A stretch of 36,533 nucleotides of DNA from Saprospiraceae bacterium (GCA_027488935.1 JAIYAP010000046.1:1-36533), one strand, 5' to 3'. Positions 16,774 through 25,131 are shown, numbered from the stretch's first letter. Made by a program: numbers and translations. Notes: a model not told the origin generated them from the letters alone.

Positions 16774-17685
16774 TTATTTTTGGGTCGCAGGTGCATCGTC
16801 GTAACCACTTTTCCCTTGAGGATATTTAGCGAGGAGGATGGACCAGTTTTGATCGGCTTTGGCTTTATTGCCAGGAATGTCTTTGCTAAAACTTGCTTTG
16901 GCGGATGGGGCACCATGCAACAAAAGATAACCATCTACGATTTGAAAACTCGAGGGGTCAATCGGGCGAAGCAAACCAAGACTCATTGCATAAGCACAGT
17001 AGCCTCCGTAAAGCGGTGCGAATTTGGTCGGATCAGCACTGAACATTTGCTTGTTTTCATTGCTGGTAAAGAAGTACAGACCGCCATTGTAAGGTTTTAC
17101 ATTTTTCTCATCTCCTTTAACTGCCTTTTGTTCAACCATATAGGAAACTACATCATAGCCTTCCGCCACGGCATCGACAGCATTCCGGTTTACCAGATTT
17201 TTCTTTTCATCCGCAGGAATAAAGGGTTTTCCACTACGCGAAAGCAGTTCTGGCCAGTATTTATCTGCTTTTTGGAGACTCATTGAATCGCCGTTCCAGC
17301 CGTCCAATGCGCGTTGGTTGTTTTGAAGAATGAGCCGTCCGTCCAAAAGCGCGAAAAACTCGACATGGATGGGAGCAAGGTGGCCCTGCGATACTGCATA
17401 CCCACAATAGCCGCCGTATTGCGGAGCATATTTTTCGGGATTTGCTGCAAACATCTTTTGGTGCTCAGCATTCGCAAACCAGTACACAGCGTCATGATAA
17501 GTGAACGTAAAACTGGCGCTACCTTTAACAGGCTTTTGGTCGGTAAAAAATGCAACCGGATCGTAGCCGTCCAGGATAATGCCCTTATCGTCAATGTTTA
17601 CAAGGTAAGTTTTGCCTTTCGGATCGGCATCACAAGCCGAATGGGACAGGGTAGCAAGCAAGGATAGGAGAAGGAGATACTTCAT
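16774..17685 (-). CDS. Exported protein with two tandem YHS domains
   Basis: 303 residues from the ATG at 17685, start of the signal peptide MKYLLLLSLLATLSHSACDA; SHSAC resembles a lipobox, so a lipid anchor is possible. Two YHS-like units follow. The first has LDGYDPVAFF, VYWFANAEHQKMFAANPEKY and APQYGGYCGYAVSQG. The second has AEGYDVVSYM, LYFFTSNENKQMFSADPTKF and APLYGGYCAYAMSLG. Each ends with a WxxLLxKYP-like tail (KYWPELLSRSG, NWSILLAKYP). YHS domains are small and often metal-linked, seen in copper or mercury handling and in monooxygenase-associated proteins. Each repeat here has a conserved Cys in GGYC. The gene has its own promoter-operator module, shared with the VOC gene upstream. 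Confidence 0.87.
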   Translation of the reverse strand: MKYLLLLSLLATLSHSACDADPKGKTYLVNIDDKGIILDGYDPVAFFTDQKPVKGSASFTFTYHDAVYWFANAEHQKMFAANPEKYAPQYGGYCGYAVSQGHLAPIHVEFFALLDGRLILQNNQRALDGWNGDSMSLQKADKYWPELLSRSGKPFIPADEKKNLVNRNAVDAVAEGYDVVSYMVEQKAVKGDEKNVKPYNGGLYFFTSNENKQMFSADPTKFAPLYGGYCAYAMSLGLLRPIDPSSFQIVDGYLLLHGAPSAKASFSKDIPGNKAKADQNWSILLAKYPQGKSGYDDAPATQK

Positions 17686-17732
17686 GTTTTTTTGTGTTGT
17701 TGTGCTTGAAAAATGATTTGAACTTATTGGCA

Positions 17733-17777
17733 CAAAGGTCTGGGAACGCTTTGGGGTGGTACGTTACCCACGTTACA
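17733..17777 (-). promoter_or_regulatory. Promoter and GTAAC tandem operator of the YHS gene
   Basis: On the minus strand the motif TGTAACGTGGGTAACGT (17761-17777) is a direct repeat of GTAACGT at 9-nt period. Exactly 21 nt on is the -7 box GACCTTTG (17733-17740), about 48 nt upstream of the YHS start. The VOC promoter at 18982-19026 has the same motif at the same distance. Confidence 0.65.
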
Positions 17778-17855
17778 TTAAAGAAAAAAGTAAAAAAACG
17801 AGGACAGATAAATTTTTCCTCCAAGGCGGAAAAGACATCCTTTCTGGAACAATGC

Positions 17856-18884
17856 TCAATTTTTGCTGCTACTCTTAGCACCTTTTAAAAGCAATGCATG
17901 TCCGTCGGGATCCCGGAGCATTATGCAATCGACCGAATCCAAAGGAACCACCGTGGCAGAACCTTTGGAATACCCTTGTTTTTCCATTTTTTGAAGTACG
18001 GCAGGCAAATCATCCACCCATAATTCGGTATGATAGTGCCATAAGTCGGTCGTACGGCTATCCGTTGGGATGATTCTGCCCCCTGGAGGGGCAATATATC
18101 GCAGAAATTCTACGCCAAAACCTGTCGCTGCATGCAATTCATTAATGTCGAGCCGCGCGCCAAATACCTGGTTCAGGTGTTCCTGTTCCGGGCCATAATT
18201 TTCTGAATGCCCGCCCCAGTCCAATCCCAAAGCATCGCGGTAAAAAGCCATGCTCTGTTTGGTGTCAGAAATAGCAATCGCGGTATGGTCAATCCCTAAA
18301 AACACCCCTGCTTGCCCGTCCTTGTTTTGCGTCTGCCATTTTACATTGCCTTTACCAGGCGGAAACCAGATTAGTTCGAGGTTGTGTCCTTCTGGATCGC
18401 GAAAATAAAAAGCCCGAATACCGGCTGCATTCGGTAAATAATCCGGCAGCGTTTCCGGAAAAGTAGAAACGTGCTGCACCTGATTGCGCAACAGTTTTTG
18501 ATAAGCCGAATCCATATCCGCTACTACAATTGCAAGATGCTGAAACCACAAATCGTTGCTACGCGTATCGGCAGGAACGGGCCTTCCTTCGCTTGCTCCG
18601 TCAAAGTCCATCAACTGAATCTGTTCTTTACCAAGTTGTAGGGTAGCAATCCGAACAGTGGCCGTTTTTTCAGTCAATCCAAACAGTTTTGCCACCGCTG
18701 CGCCTTTTTTTGTTTCTACTTTAATTTTTTTAAAATCAAGGATTTGTACAAAAAAATCAACTTCACGATCGAGGTCGCCAACGGTAATGCTCACCGCAGA
18801 GACGTCCGTGACTTTTTGGGAATAGCCGATGGTGGAATGGTAAAAAAGCAGCAATAGTGTTGCTGAAAGCGCTAATGGTTTCAT
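17856..18884 (-). CDS. Exported protein with two VOC (glyoxalase/dioxygenase-fold) domains
   Basis: 342 residues from the ATG at 18884, where the signal peptide MKPLALSATLLLLFYHSTIG starts. The frame stays open upstream to 19076, but that stretch contains the promoter and is not translated. Domain 1 (about 25-170): VSAVSITVGDLDREVDFFVQ, FQHLAIVVADMDSAYQKL, FYFRDPEGHNLELIWFP. Domain 2 (about 190-335): LGIDHTAIAISDTKQSMAFY, LWHYHTELWVDDLPAVLQKM, CIMLRDPDGHALLL. The HxA...E pattern of VOC metal sites is present. VOC enzymes include glyoxalases, extradiol dioxygenases and epimerases; export is unusual. It is the first gene of the four-gene set and has its own promoter. Confidence 0.87.
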   Translation of the reverse strand: MKPLALSATLLLLFYHSTIGYSQKVTDVSAVSITVGDLDREVDFFVQILDFKKIKVETKKGAAVAKLFGLTEKTATVRIATLQLGKEQIQLMDFDGASEGRPVPADTRSNDLWFQHLAIVVADMDSAYQKLLRNQVQHVSTFPETLPDYLPNAAGIRAFYFRDPEGHNLELIWFPPGKGNVKWQTQNKDGQAGVFLGIDHTAIAISDTKQSMAFYRDALGLDWGGHSENYGPEQEHLNQVFGARLDINELHAATGFGVEFLRYIAPPGGRIIPTDSRTTDLWHYHTELWVDDLPAVLQKMEKQGYSKGSATVVPLDSVDCIMLRDPDGHALLLKGAKSSSKN

Positions 18885-18981
18885 CCAGTTAAAGTGTAAA
18901 TTCAGGTTAAAGAATGATCCGGTGTGGACCTTGAAATACTTAGACTTATGCAGGGTTTTTCCTCCTTGTAATAAGCTGGGA

Positions 18982-19026
18982 CAAAAGTATGGGCAGGAAT
19001 TTGCGCTGGATGTTACCGAGGTTACA
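18982..19026 (-). promoter_or_regulatory. Promoter and GTAAC tandem operator of the VOC gene
   Basis: On the minus strand TGTAACCTCGGTAACAT (19010-19026) repeats GTAAC at 9-nt period, and 21 nt on is a perfect Bacteroidota -7 box TACTTTTG (18982-18989). The leader to the VOC start is about 98 nt. It corresponds base for base in spacing to 17733-17777. Confidence 0.7.
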
Positions 19027-19068
19027 GTTGGGAAAAAAGGAGTTTGTTGTGCATATTTGAAAACCGAA

Positions 19069-19185
19069 GAGACCATTTATGAGCAAAGCACTGGCGGGTT
19101 ACAAACCTTTTACGTATTTTATGCAATTCCGCTTATTTTTGTAGCGTTGTTGCCTGGGGTGCGGATGGGATATCGAAAAGTTTAG
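19069..19185 (+). pseudogene. Relic 2: last 38 codons of the same membrane protein gene
   Basis: Reads ETIYEQSTGGLQ, then TFYVFYAIPLIFVALLPGV, then RMGYRKV and TAG. Same length (117 nt) and orientation as relic 1 at 14320-14436, 4749 nt away. An open frame continues back to 18922, but that part overlaps the VOC promoter and has no counterpart beside relic 1, so it is probably chance. The relic ends 32 nt before the next gene. Confidence 0.7.
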
Positions 19186-19217
19186 CGCCCACCTATTTCA
19201 TCACCTAAAACAGCAAC

Positions 19218-20519
19218 ATGAAATACCTAAGCACAACCCTTCTCCTGATATTTTACCTAACATGTGCACTTGCGCAAAGCAACAACCGCTTTATTATCAC
19301 ATCCGACATTGACCATTTTTGGGAAGCCTACGATAAAATACAAACCACTAACGATACAATCTTGCAACTGGAATATCTTAATTCCCTTTTCTTTGAAAAA
19401 GGATCGGAAGGATTGCCCTTAATCATGCAGGCACGTAGATATACCCCCCATGAATATCTGACCGCAATTCATAAGTATCCATTATTTTGGTCGTCCATCC
19501 GGAAGAATACGCTGAAGTCAAAAGACTTTGCAACAGCCATTGAGCAAGGCGTTGAAAAACTAAAAGTGATTTATCCGGACCTAAAACCGACCAATATTTA
19601 TTTTACGATTGGGGCTTTGAGAACCCCGGGTACGGCCATGAATAAACAATTATTGATTGGTAGTGAACTTGCTACGGCGGATTCGTATACGAATACCAGT
19701 GAGTTTACGGTAGATTTTAGTCACTTAAAACCTTATTTCGAAAGCAACCCAATCAATAGCATTGTTTTTCTTAACATACATGAATACATTCATATTCAAC
19801 AGAATACGGAAGGTGGTTATGACTTGCTGTCCCAAAGTTTGTTTGAAGGCATCGCAGAGTTTGTGCCTACACTTGCCTTGGGAAAACCGTCCCCTACACC
19901 TGCCATAAATTTTGGCAAAAACAACACACACCGGGTTCGGGAAGCATTTGAGCAGGAAATGTTCTCACCCTGGGCGTATAACTGGATTTGGAATGATTTT
20001 GAAAATGAATTTAAGGTGCGTGATTTGGGATATTATGTTGGCTATGCCATTGCCGAACAATATTATACCAAAGCCCAGGATAAAACCCTGGCAATCAAAG
20101 CATTAATAGAACTGGATTTCAATCAACCGTTGCAAGTGGAAGCATTGGTGGATCAGTCTGGATATTGCTCAAAACCGATAAAAGTGCTAAAAAAGCGGTT
20201 TGAAAAATCGCGCCCTTTTGTAACGGGTATTAAAGAGTTTAAAAATGGCAGTAAAAAAGTAAGCGCTGATACCCAACAAATTACGATCGCGTTTTCTGAA
20301 GCCATGGATACGCGGTTTCGGTCAACAGACTATGGAAAATTGGGAAAAGATTATTTCCCAGACATCCTTTCCGCAAAATTCGCGGAGGACGGTAAATCGG
20401 TTACATATGAGGTTCAGTTGAAGCCGAATCAAACCTATCAATTTGTGATAGAGCAAAGTTTCAGGAACAGCAAAGCAATTCCATTAAAGCCCTATATTGT
20501 GGAGTTTTCAACTCAATAA
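19218..20519 (+). CDS. Exported putative zinc protease (DUF2268-like) with C-terminal Ig-like domain
   Basis: 433 residues from the ATG at 19218. Signal peptide MKYLSTTLLLIFYLTCALAQ. H188-E-Y-I-H192 (in LNIHEYIHIQQNTEG) is an HExxH zinc motif, and E210/E214 in FEGIAEFVP supply a likely third ligand. Together with IYFTIGALRTPGTAM this resembles the DUF2268 predicted Zn-dependent protease group. Residues from about 335 on (VTGIKEFKNGSKKVSADTQQ, TIAFSEAMD, QLKPNQTYQFVI) look like an SbsA-type Ig-like domain. It is a secreted or periplasmic enzyme with no T9SS signal. Substrate unknown. Not obviously operonic with the oxidoreductase 29 nt downstream, but the short gap makes co-transcription possible. 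Confidence 0.78.
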   Translation: MKYLSTTLLLIFYLTCALAQSNNRFIITSDIDHFWEAYDKIQTTNDTILQLEYLNSLFFEKGSEGLPLIMQARRYTPHEYLTAIHKYPLFWSSIRKNTLKSKDFATAIEQGVEKLKVIYPDLKPTNIYFTIGALRTPGTAMNKQLLIGSELATADSYTNTSEFTVDFSHLKPYFESNPINSIVFLNIHEYIHIQQNTEGGYDLLSQSLFEGIAEFVPTLALGKPSPTPAINFGKNNTHRVREAFEQEMFSPWAYNWIWNDFENEFKVRDLGYYVGYAIAEQYYTKAQDKTLAIKALIELDFNQPLQVEALVDQSGYCSKPIKVLKKRFEKSRPFVTGIKEFKNGSKKVSADTQQITIAFSEAMDTRFRSTDYGKLGKDYFPDILSAKFAEDGKSVTYEVQLKPNQTYQFVIEQSFRNSKAIPLKPYIVEFSTQ

Positions 20520-20548
20520 TTGTACTTTAACCACAATCAGCACCACCC

Positions 20549-21568
20549 ATGGAAATCGGGATAGACAGTTTTGCCGCCAATTTTGATGCCACCACGACCC
20601 ATTTAAACAGCCAGGACGCACTGGCCTTGCTGCTCGAACGAATAGAATTTGCCGATAAAATGGGGCTGGATGTATTCGGCATCGGCGAACACCACCGCAA
20701 AGAGTTTCTGGATTCATCGCCAACCATGATCCTGGCGGCTGCGGCTGCGCGTACCCAACGGATTCGGCTCACCAGCGCGGTTACGGTGCTGAGTGCCGAC
20801 GATCCGGTGCGGGTTTTTCAAAATTTTGCTACCTTGGATTTATTATCCAAAGGCCGGGCTGAAATCGTGGCGGGCCGGGGTTCTTTTGTGGAGGCTTATC
20901 CTTTGTTTGGCTTGAATTTGCACGATTATGATGCGCTTTTTTCTGAAAAACTGAAATTACTATTAAAAATTCGTGACAATGAATCGGTAACCTGGAGCGG
21001 AAAATTCCGACCTGCGCTGCACGATCAGGCCATTTACCCCCGGCCAGCACAACAAAAACTGCCCATTTGGCTGGGTGTGGGTGGCACGCCCGAATCGTTT
21101 ATCCGCGCTGGCGTGATGGGACTTCCTTTGATGGTGGCCATCATCGGCGGCGAAACACACCGCTTCCGGCCTTTGGTGGATCTTTATCGCGAGGCGGGCG
21201 CAAGAGCCGGTCATGCACCTGAAAGTTTAATGGTAGGCATGCATGCGTTCGGTTATGTGGCCGAAACGACGCAACAGGCGAAGGATGAGATGTATGAAGG
21301 GTATAAAATCTCTATGTCGGGTGCCATTGCGCAAGAGCGCGGGTTTCCCCCTGTCACCCGCCCCCGTTTTGACGCGCAGGCAGGTGAGTTGGGTGCATTT
21401 ATGGTAGGCAGCCCGCAAGAAGTGGCCGAAAAAATTATCCGGCACAGCGAGGCGCTGGGTGGACTAGCGCGGGTTTCGTTTCAAATGGATACCGCGAGTA
21501 CAAAACATGACCAGTTGATGAAATCGATTGAATTGATTGGGTCCAAGGTGATTCCGTTGTTGCGGTAG
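20549..21568 (+). CDS. LLM class flavin-dependent oxidoreductase (luciferase-like monooxygenase)
   Basis: 339 residues from the ATG at 20549. The luciferase-like TIM barrel is recognisable: RIEFADKMGLDVFGIGEHHR, SSPTMILAAAAARTQRIRLT, SAVTVLSADDPVRVFQNFAT, LDLLSKGRAEIVAGRGSF, KLPIWLGVGGTPESFIRAG and a C-terminal VGSPQEVAEKIIRHSEALGG. It belongs to the branch often annotated as Atu2307/SP_0267 family. Such enzymes use reduced FMN or F420; the natural substrate is unknown. The stop codon TAG (21566-21568) lies inside a palindromic repeat element (see 21563-21593), so the present C-terminus (IPLLR) was probably set by repeat insertion. Confidence 0.9.
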   Translation: MEIGIDSFAANFDATTTHLNSQDALALLLERIEFADKMGLDVFGIGEHHRKEFLDSSPTMILAAAAARTQRIRLTSAVTVLSADDPVRVFQNFATLDLLSKGRAEIVAGRGSFVEAYPLFGLNLHDYDALFSEKLKLLLKIRDNESVTWSGKFRPALHDQAIYPRPAQQKLPIWLGVGGTPESFIRAGVMGLPLMVAIIGGETHRFRPLVDLYREAGARAGHAPESLMVGMHAFGYVAETTQQAKDEMYEGYKISMSGAIAQERGFPPVTRPRFDAQAGELGAFMVGSPQEVAEKIIRHSEALGGLARVSFQMDTASTKHDQLMKSIELIGSKVIPLLR

Positions 21569-21593
21569 GGACCGGTCGCGACCGGTCCGTACG
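21563..21593. repeat. GGTCGCGACC-type palindromic repeat, single copy
   Basis: Core GGACCGGTCGCGACCGGTCC (21569-21588) is a perfect 20-bp palindrome. It is preceded by CGGTAG and followed by GTACG. It sits between the convergent oxidoreductase and TonB-receptor genes and contains the oxidoreductase stop codon. Same core at 24981, 25057, 30033 and 30093. Confidence 0.9.
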
Positions 21594-21608
21594 TGCAACA
21601 ACGAACAA

Positions 21609-24047
21609 TCAAAAATACACCCGATACATCAAATTTGGAAAAAAGCCAAATTGCGTCATGTATCCGATCTTATCTGGCTTGGTTTCGTCATAAAACTCCG
21701 TGATTTTCCCTTTGTGATGGGTGATATTGTCCAAATTTAGGAACAGTTCGTGGGTAGTTCGCGGTTTATTCCATTTATAACTCATCGAAATCTGGATTTG
21801 GTACGGATCATCAAGACTTGTTTTAAACGCTTTTGAATAGTCCCAAACCTTGTTTTTGTCTAAATCAACAGCGAGTTTGCCGGCAGCATCACGCAGCAGT
21901 GGGATAATTTTTCGCCCCCCACCAAAAAACATTCTTGCATTCAAAGAGAACAATTGATTTTTTCGTTTGCCTAACCCTGGAAATTCTTTTCCAAAAAGAA
22001 AATTCACTAAATATTTGCCCGCAAAAGGCGTGTTTCGTTCCACGCCATCAAGCGGTGTATAAACAGATTCGTACCGTGAAGCATTCAACAGGAAATAATA
22101 ATGGTGGCTGAAAAATTTTTCGAGCGTAACTTCAATACCATAGTTTCGTCCTTTCCCCGCGTTTGTTAAATCAACATATCGGAAATCCAACCCTTCTACA
22201 ATTGTTGAAAAATAACTTGTGTCCAGGCGCTCAACCGGCAAGTCAAAAAGATTTTGATAATATAGCTCCACCTTTGCGCGCATCTTTTTACCCAGACGCT
22301 TTTCAAAGCCAAATACAAAATGGTCTGCCTTCAGTAAATCCAGATCCCGATTTGGCTCAATTACGGTACCATCAGATTGTTTAATTTTAGCAAAATAATG
22401 GTGTATACTTTCCATACTTGAATGTCTGCCATAGCCCAATTGCATTTTTGAGGTCGGGGTTGTTTGCCATTCGATGGCGAATCGAGGCTCGAGGGTATGC
22501 TTTTTGTTGAGCAATACATTCATGTTGTGCAGCCCTGATACAATGGTCAGATTTTTACTGGCCCTGAATCGCCAACTGACGAAATTGCGGATTGTACTAA
22601 CATTTTCATGAAAATCGAGTAGTGTAAGGGCCTGGCTCTGATCGCCCGAAAACTGGTTTTGTTCAACTTTATAATCAAACAGGGCATATTTAAACCCGAT
22701 TTGAATTTTATGTCGCGCATTAAATTTGTGATGGTACGTAATTGAACTCCTGTAAGTTGGTTTTCGAAAGTTACTTTGAAAGATCTGATTTTTTGCCAAA
22801 ATAGAATCGCGTAAATGCATGCCAGAATCGTCGTAAAGCCGAATACGGTCCAGCGCGTAAATATCGTCTTCGATGCCTTCGTTCGAGTAGGTAATGCTGG
22901 TATTAAGCAAGCCCTTTTGGCCAAGTTGCAAACTGTGTTTAATGCCGCCATTTAAAAGGTGGGCTTTTTTATCATAGTCCTTCCGGGTTTCATTTTGGCT
23001 GGCATTATCGCCAGGCGTCACCCAAATGGCAGGTGTTACATTTTCAAAATGAAATTTGCTCATTCCCCCTAACCCGTAAAGCGAAAAAATGCCCGCTTTG
23101 GAAGTGGGTAATACAATTTTAAAAGTTGCATCCTGAAAATTTAATCCTCCACTAACGATGTCCACCAATCCGAGATCAGACACCAAACCCACCGTGGAGT
23201 ACCGATAATTCACCAAAAAAGAACCGCCATATCCTTTCTTGAATGGCCCCTCAAATGTCAACTCCGTGCCCAGTAAGCCGAAACCAAATACGGATTCAAA
23301 CTTTTCGTTATTGCCCGCCCGCAGGCGCACATCATAAACGCCAGAGAGTGCGTCGCCAAACTCCGGTGCAAATGCCCCCGTATGAAAATCGGACGTAGCA
23401 AGCAAGTTATTATTCAAGGTGCTCACCGAACCTCCAACGGCACTTTGATCACCAAAATGATTGGGATTGGTAATTTGCTCACCTTCCAGTCTCCATTGAA
23501 CATATTTGGGTGCATTTCCGCGTACGATAATGTCGTTTGATCCATCCTGCGTATTCGTAATTCCGGCAAAATTTGCCAAGATCCGGGAGGGGTCATTGAA
23601 TCCACCTGCATAGCGATTCGTTTCTTCTGGAGCAATACTCCGGGCCGATAGCAGGGTCATTTCATTGACTGTATTCCCTTTTTCTTGGGTTGCAGCAACC
23701 GTTACTTCCCTTAACTTAGCAGCCAATTCGCGCATTTCGAGCTCTATAACAACCTCTTTACCAGAATTTACGACAAGGTTTGGCACGAACAGGTTTTCAT
23801 AACCCAGGTAAGATAACTGCAGCAAAATCCGGCCAATTGGAACCGCTTCGATTCTGAATTTGCCCTCCGCATCGGTTATGGCCCCCTTTTGCGGTTCATT
23901 TGCAACGACAACTTGAACCCCAGCGAGGGGATGTTTACTATCAACATCAAAAACATGCCCCCTGATTGTTTGTGTGAGCGCTTGGCTCAAACATTGGGCA
24001 GTGAAAATGGCAACAAACAACAAGGTCAAACTGATTTTTTGCTTCAT
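21609..24047 (-). CDS. TonB-dependent receptor with N-terminal carboxypeptidase-regulatory domain
   Basis: 812 residues from the ATG at 24047. Signal peptide MKQKISLTLLFVAIFTAQCL. About residues 27-110: carboxypeptidase-regulatory-like domain (IRGHVFDVDSKHPLAGVQVV, GAITDAEGKFRIEAVPIGR, LQLSYLGYE). About 115-240: plug (FNDPSRILANFAGI, DIIVRGNAPKYVQWRLEG, SVSTLNNNLLATSDFHTGAF, GDALSGVYDV). The rest is beta-barrel (HKIQIGFKYALFDYKV, KMQLGYGRHSSMESIHHYF, KNYGIEVTLEKFF-like strands). No SusD partner is adjacent, so this is not a SusC polysaccharide receptor; iron chelate, vitamin or peptide uptake is more likely. A Crp/Fnr regulator lies 78 nt upstream on the same strand and may control it. Confidence 0.92.
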   Translation of the reverse strand: MKQKISLTLLFVAIFTAQCLSQALTQTIRGHVFDVDSKHPLAGVQVVVANEPQKGAITDAEGKFRIEAVPIGRILLQLSYLGYENLFVPNLVVNSGKEVVIELEMRELAAKLREVTVAATQEKGNTVNEMTLLSARSIAPEETNRYAGGFNDPSRILANFAGITNTQDGSNDIIVRGNAPKYVQWRLEGEQITNPNHFGDQSAVGGSVSTLNNNLLATSDFHTGAFAPEFGDALSGVYDVRLRAGNNEKFESVFGFGLLGTELTFEGPFKKGYGGSFLVNYRYSTVGLVSDLGLVDIVSGGLNFQDATFKIVLPTSKAGIFSLYGLGGMSKFHFENVTPAIWVTPGDNASQNETRKDYDKKAHLLNGGIKHSLQLGQKGLLNTSITYSNEGIEDDIYALDRIRLYDDSGMHLRDSILAKNQIFQSNFRKPTYRSSITYHHKFNARHKIQIGFKYALFDYKVEQNQFSGDQSQALTLLDFHENVSTIRNFVSWRFRASKNLTIVSGLHNMNVLLNKKHTLEPRFAIEWQTTPTSKMQLGYGRHSSMESIHHYFAKIKQSDGTVIEPNRDLDLLKADHFVFGFEKRLGKKMRAKVELYYQNLFDLPVERLDTSYFSTIVEGLDFRYVDLTNAGKGRNYGIEVTLEKFFSHHYYFLLNASRYESVYTPLDGVERNTPFAGKYLVNFLFGKEFPGLGKRKNQLFSLNARMFFGGGRKIIPLLRDAAGKLAVDLDKNKVWDYSKAFKTSLDDPYQIQISMSYKWNKPRTTHELFLNLDNITHHKGKITEFYDETKPDKIGYMTQFGFFPNLMYRVYF

Positions 24048-24125
24048 AATTTTTTGTTTAAAAATTTAAAGCAAAGATCAGGGCGGCCAGTACCAGCGTT
24101 CATTGACTTTCGGTAAGAAGTGCAC

Positions 24126-24761
24126 TCACTTCTTTATAATCCGTTTTCGAATCCTGCTCAAAGATTCAGGCGTTATTCCAAGGTAGCTCGCTAATTGATA
24201 TTGCGGCACGCGATCAAGCAGATCCGGGCGATTGTTTAGCAAATTCAGGTAGCGTTCTTCGGGGCCGAGCATGATAAATTGGGCAAACGCTTCCTGATTT
24301 TTTTGAAGTTCCATCTCCACCCCCATTCGATTGAGCGTCTCCATCCTGGGCATTTGCTCAAAAAACAAGTGTTCCTCCGCTTGATTCCCCTCCACTAAAA
24401 TGCTATCCTCACTACACACCAAAAAAAACATAGAACCTTTGTTATCAAAAACAAAAGTGGACGTGATCGGCATACCTTCTGTGAAAAAATTAGTGGTTTT
24501 TTCCACACCATCCATTAAATAATACTGTCGAATACAGCCTTGTAATACGAAGTAACAAGTGTGTCCAGTTTGACCTTCACGGAGCAACACTTTGTTTTTT
24601 TTATACGAGCGTATTTTAATCATTTCAAAAATCTGCTCAATCTCTGCTTCGCTCAGCGGCGCTATTGTCGATATATAATCGACGAGCACTTGCTCGGCTG
24701 CCGTCCGGCTTTTGCCTAGCGGCACATCAACATTGGCCTTCCTTGTTAATGACGCGTTCAT
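24126..24761 (-). CDS. Crp/Fnr-family transcriptional regulator
   Basis: 211 residues from the ATG at 24761. About residues 30-140 form a cyclic-nucleotide-binding-fold domain (LSEAEIEQIFEMIKIRSYKK, VLLREGQTGHTCYFVLQG), followed by a dimer helix and a short C-terminal HTH (GPEERYLNLLNNRPDLLDRV, PQYQLASYLGITPESLSRIR). The Arg/Ser pair that binds cAMP in E. coli CRP is not evident, and there are no clustered Cys for an Fe-S cluster, so the ligand is unknown. This is the group typical of Bacteroidota, with the HTH almost at the C-terminus. It is the intact relative of the pseudogene at 3309-3621. Transcribed toward the TonB receptor, its probable target. Confidence 0.9.
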   Translation of the reverse strand: MNASLTRKANVDVPLGKSRTAAEQVLVDYISTIAPLSEAEIEQIFEMIKIRSYKKNKVLLREGQTGHTCYFVLQGCIRQYYLMDGVEKTTNFFTEGMPITSTFVFDNKGSMFFLVCSEDSILVEGNQAEEHLFFEQMPRMETLNRMGVEMELQKNQEAFAQFIMLGPEERYLNLLNNRPDLLDRVPQYQLASYLGITPESLSRIRKRIIKK

Positions 24762-24975
24762 CTGGTTTTAGTTTTTAATGTACATTAGACTTGCTGCTAA
24801 ATTACTTTTACCATTCGAGGAGCATTAAATATTTCGACTAAGTTTTGAACTGTATTGACGGAGGGATATTAGACTTGTTTACTTCGCAGTGCGTCGTTTA
24901 TGCATAGCCTTTCGCTTAAATCATGGATAATCAGCGTTCGGCATGCGTATACATGCTGCCTTATGGGATGAAATT

Positions 24976-25005
24976 GGTAGGGACCGGTCGCGACCGGTCC
25001 GTACG
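24976..25005. repeat. GGTCGCGACC-type palindromic repeat, first of a pair
   Basis: Core GGACCGGTCGCGACCGGTCC at 24981-25000, preceded by GGTAG and followed by GTACG exactly as at 21569. Here the element is intergenic, showing that GGTAG belongs to the repeat and not to the genes it abuts. Confidence 0.9.
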
Positions 25006-25055
25006 GTGCGTGATGCCGGGATTCGTCGCCACCCGTCCGGATCATTCCGCGATAT

Positions 25056-25077
25056 GGGACCGGTCGCGACCGGTCCC
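25056..25077. repeat. GGTCGCGACC-type palindromic repeat, second of a pair
   Basis: The palindrome extends to 22 bp here (core 25057-25076 plus G and C). The 56-nt spacer from the first copy contains GATGCCGGG and CCGGATCATT, words also found in the spacers at 30053-30145. It lies 55 nt beyond the 3' end of the LytTR regulator gene. Confidence 0.9.
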
Positions 25078-25131
25078 AACATACGTGAAAAAATAGCCAC
25101 AAAGTGATTTTATGCGACAATTAAGCGCCGT

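Larger units (their letters stand above)
24762..25131. other. 370-nt intergenic stretch between the Crp and LytTR genes
   Basis: Contains no convincing gene. The right part (24976-25077) is the palindrome pair. The left part is the upstream region of the Crp gene; it is AT-rich near 24780-24850 and holds a small inverted repeat GCATG-CGTATA-CATGC (24943-24958). No clear TAnnTTTG box was identified. Confidence 0.6.

Noticed and set aside
17733-19026. GTAAC tandem repeats as sites for the LytTR regulator encoded at 25132-25854
   Set aside because: Tandem half-sites fit LytTR binding in general, but the bases do not match the known LytTR consensus and the regulator gene is 6 kb away. An AraC- or other type of activator is equally possible.
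18922-19185. 87-codon plus-strand open frame ending in relic 2
   Set aside because: Its first half overlaps the VOC promoter and operator and has no counterpart beside relic 1. Only the last 38 codons (19069-19185) are supported, as a relic.
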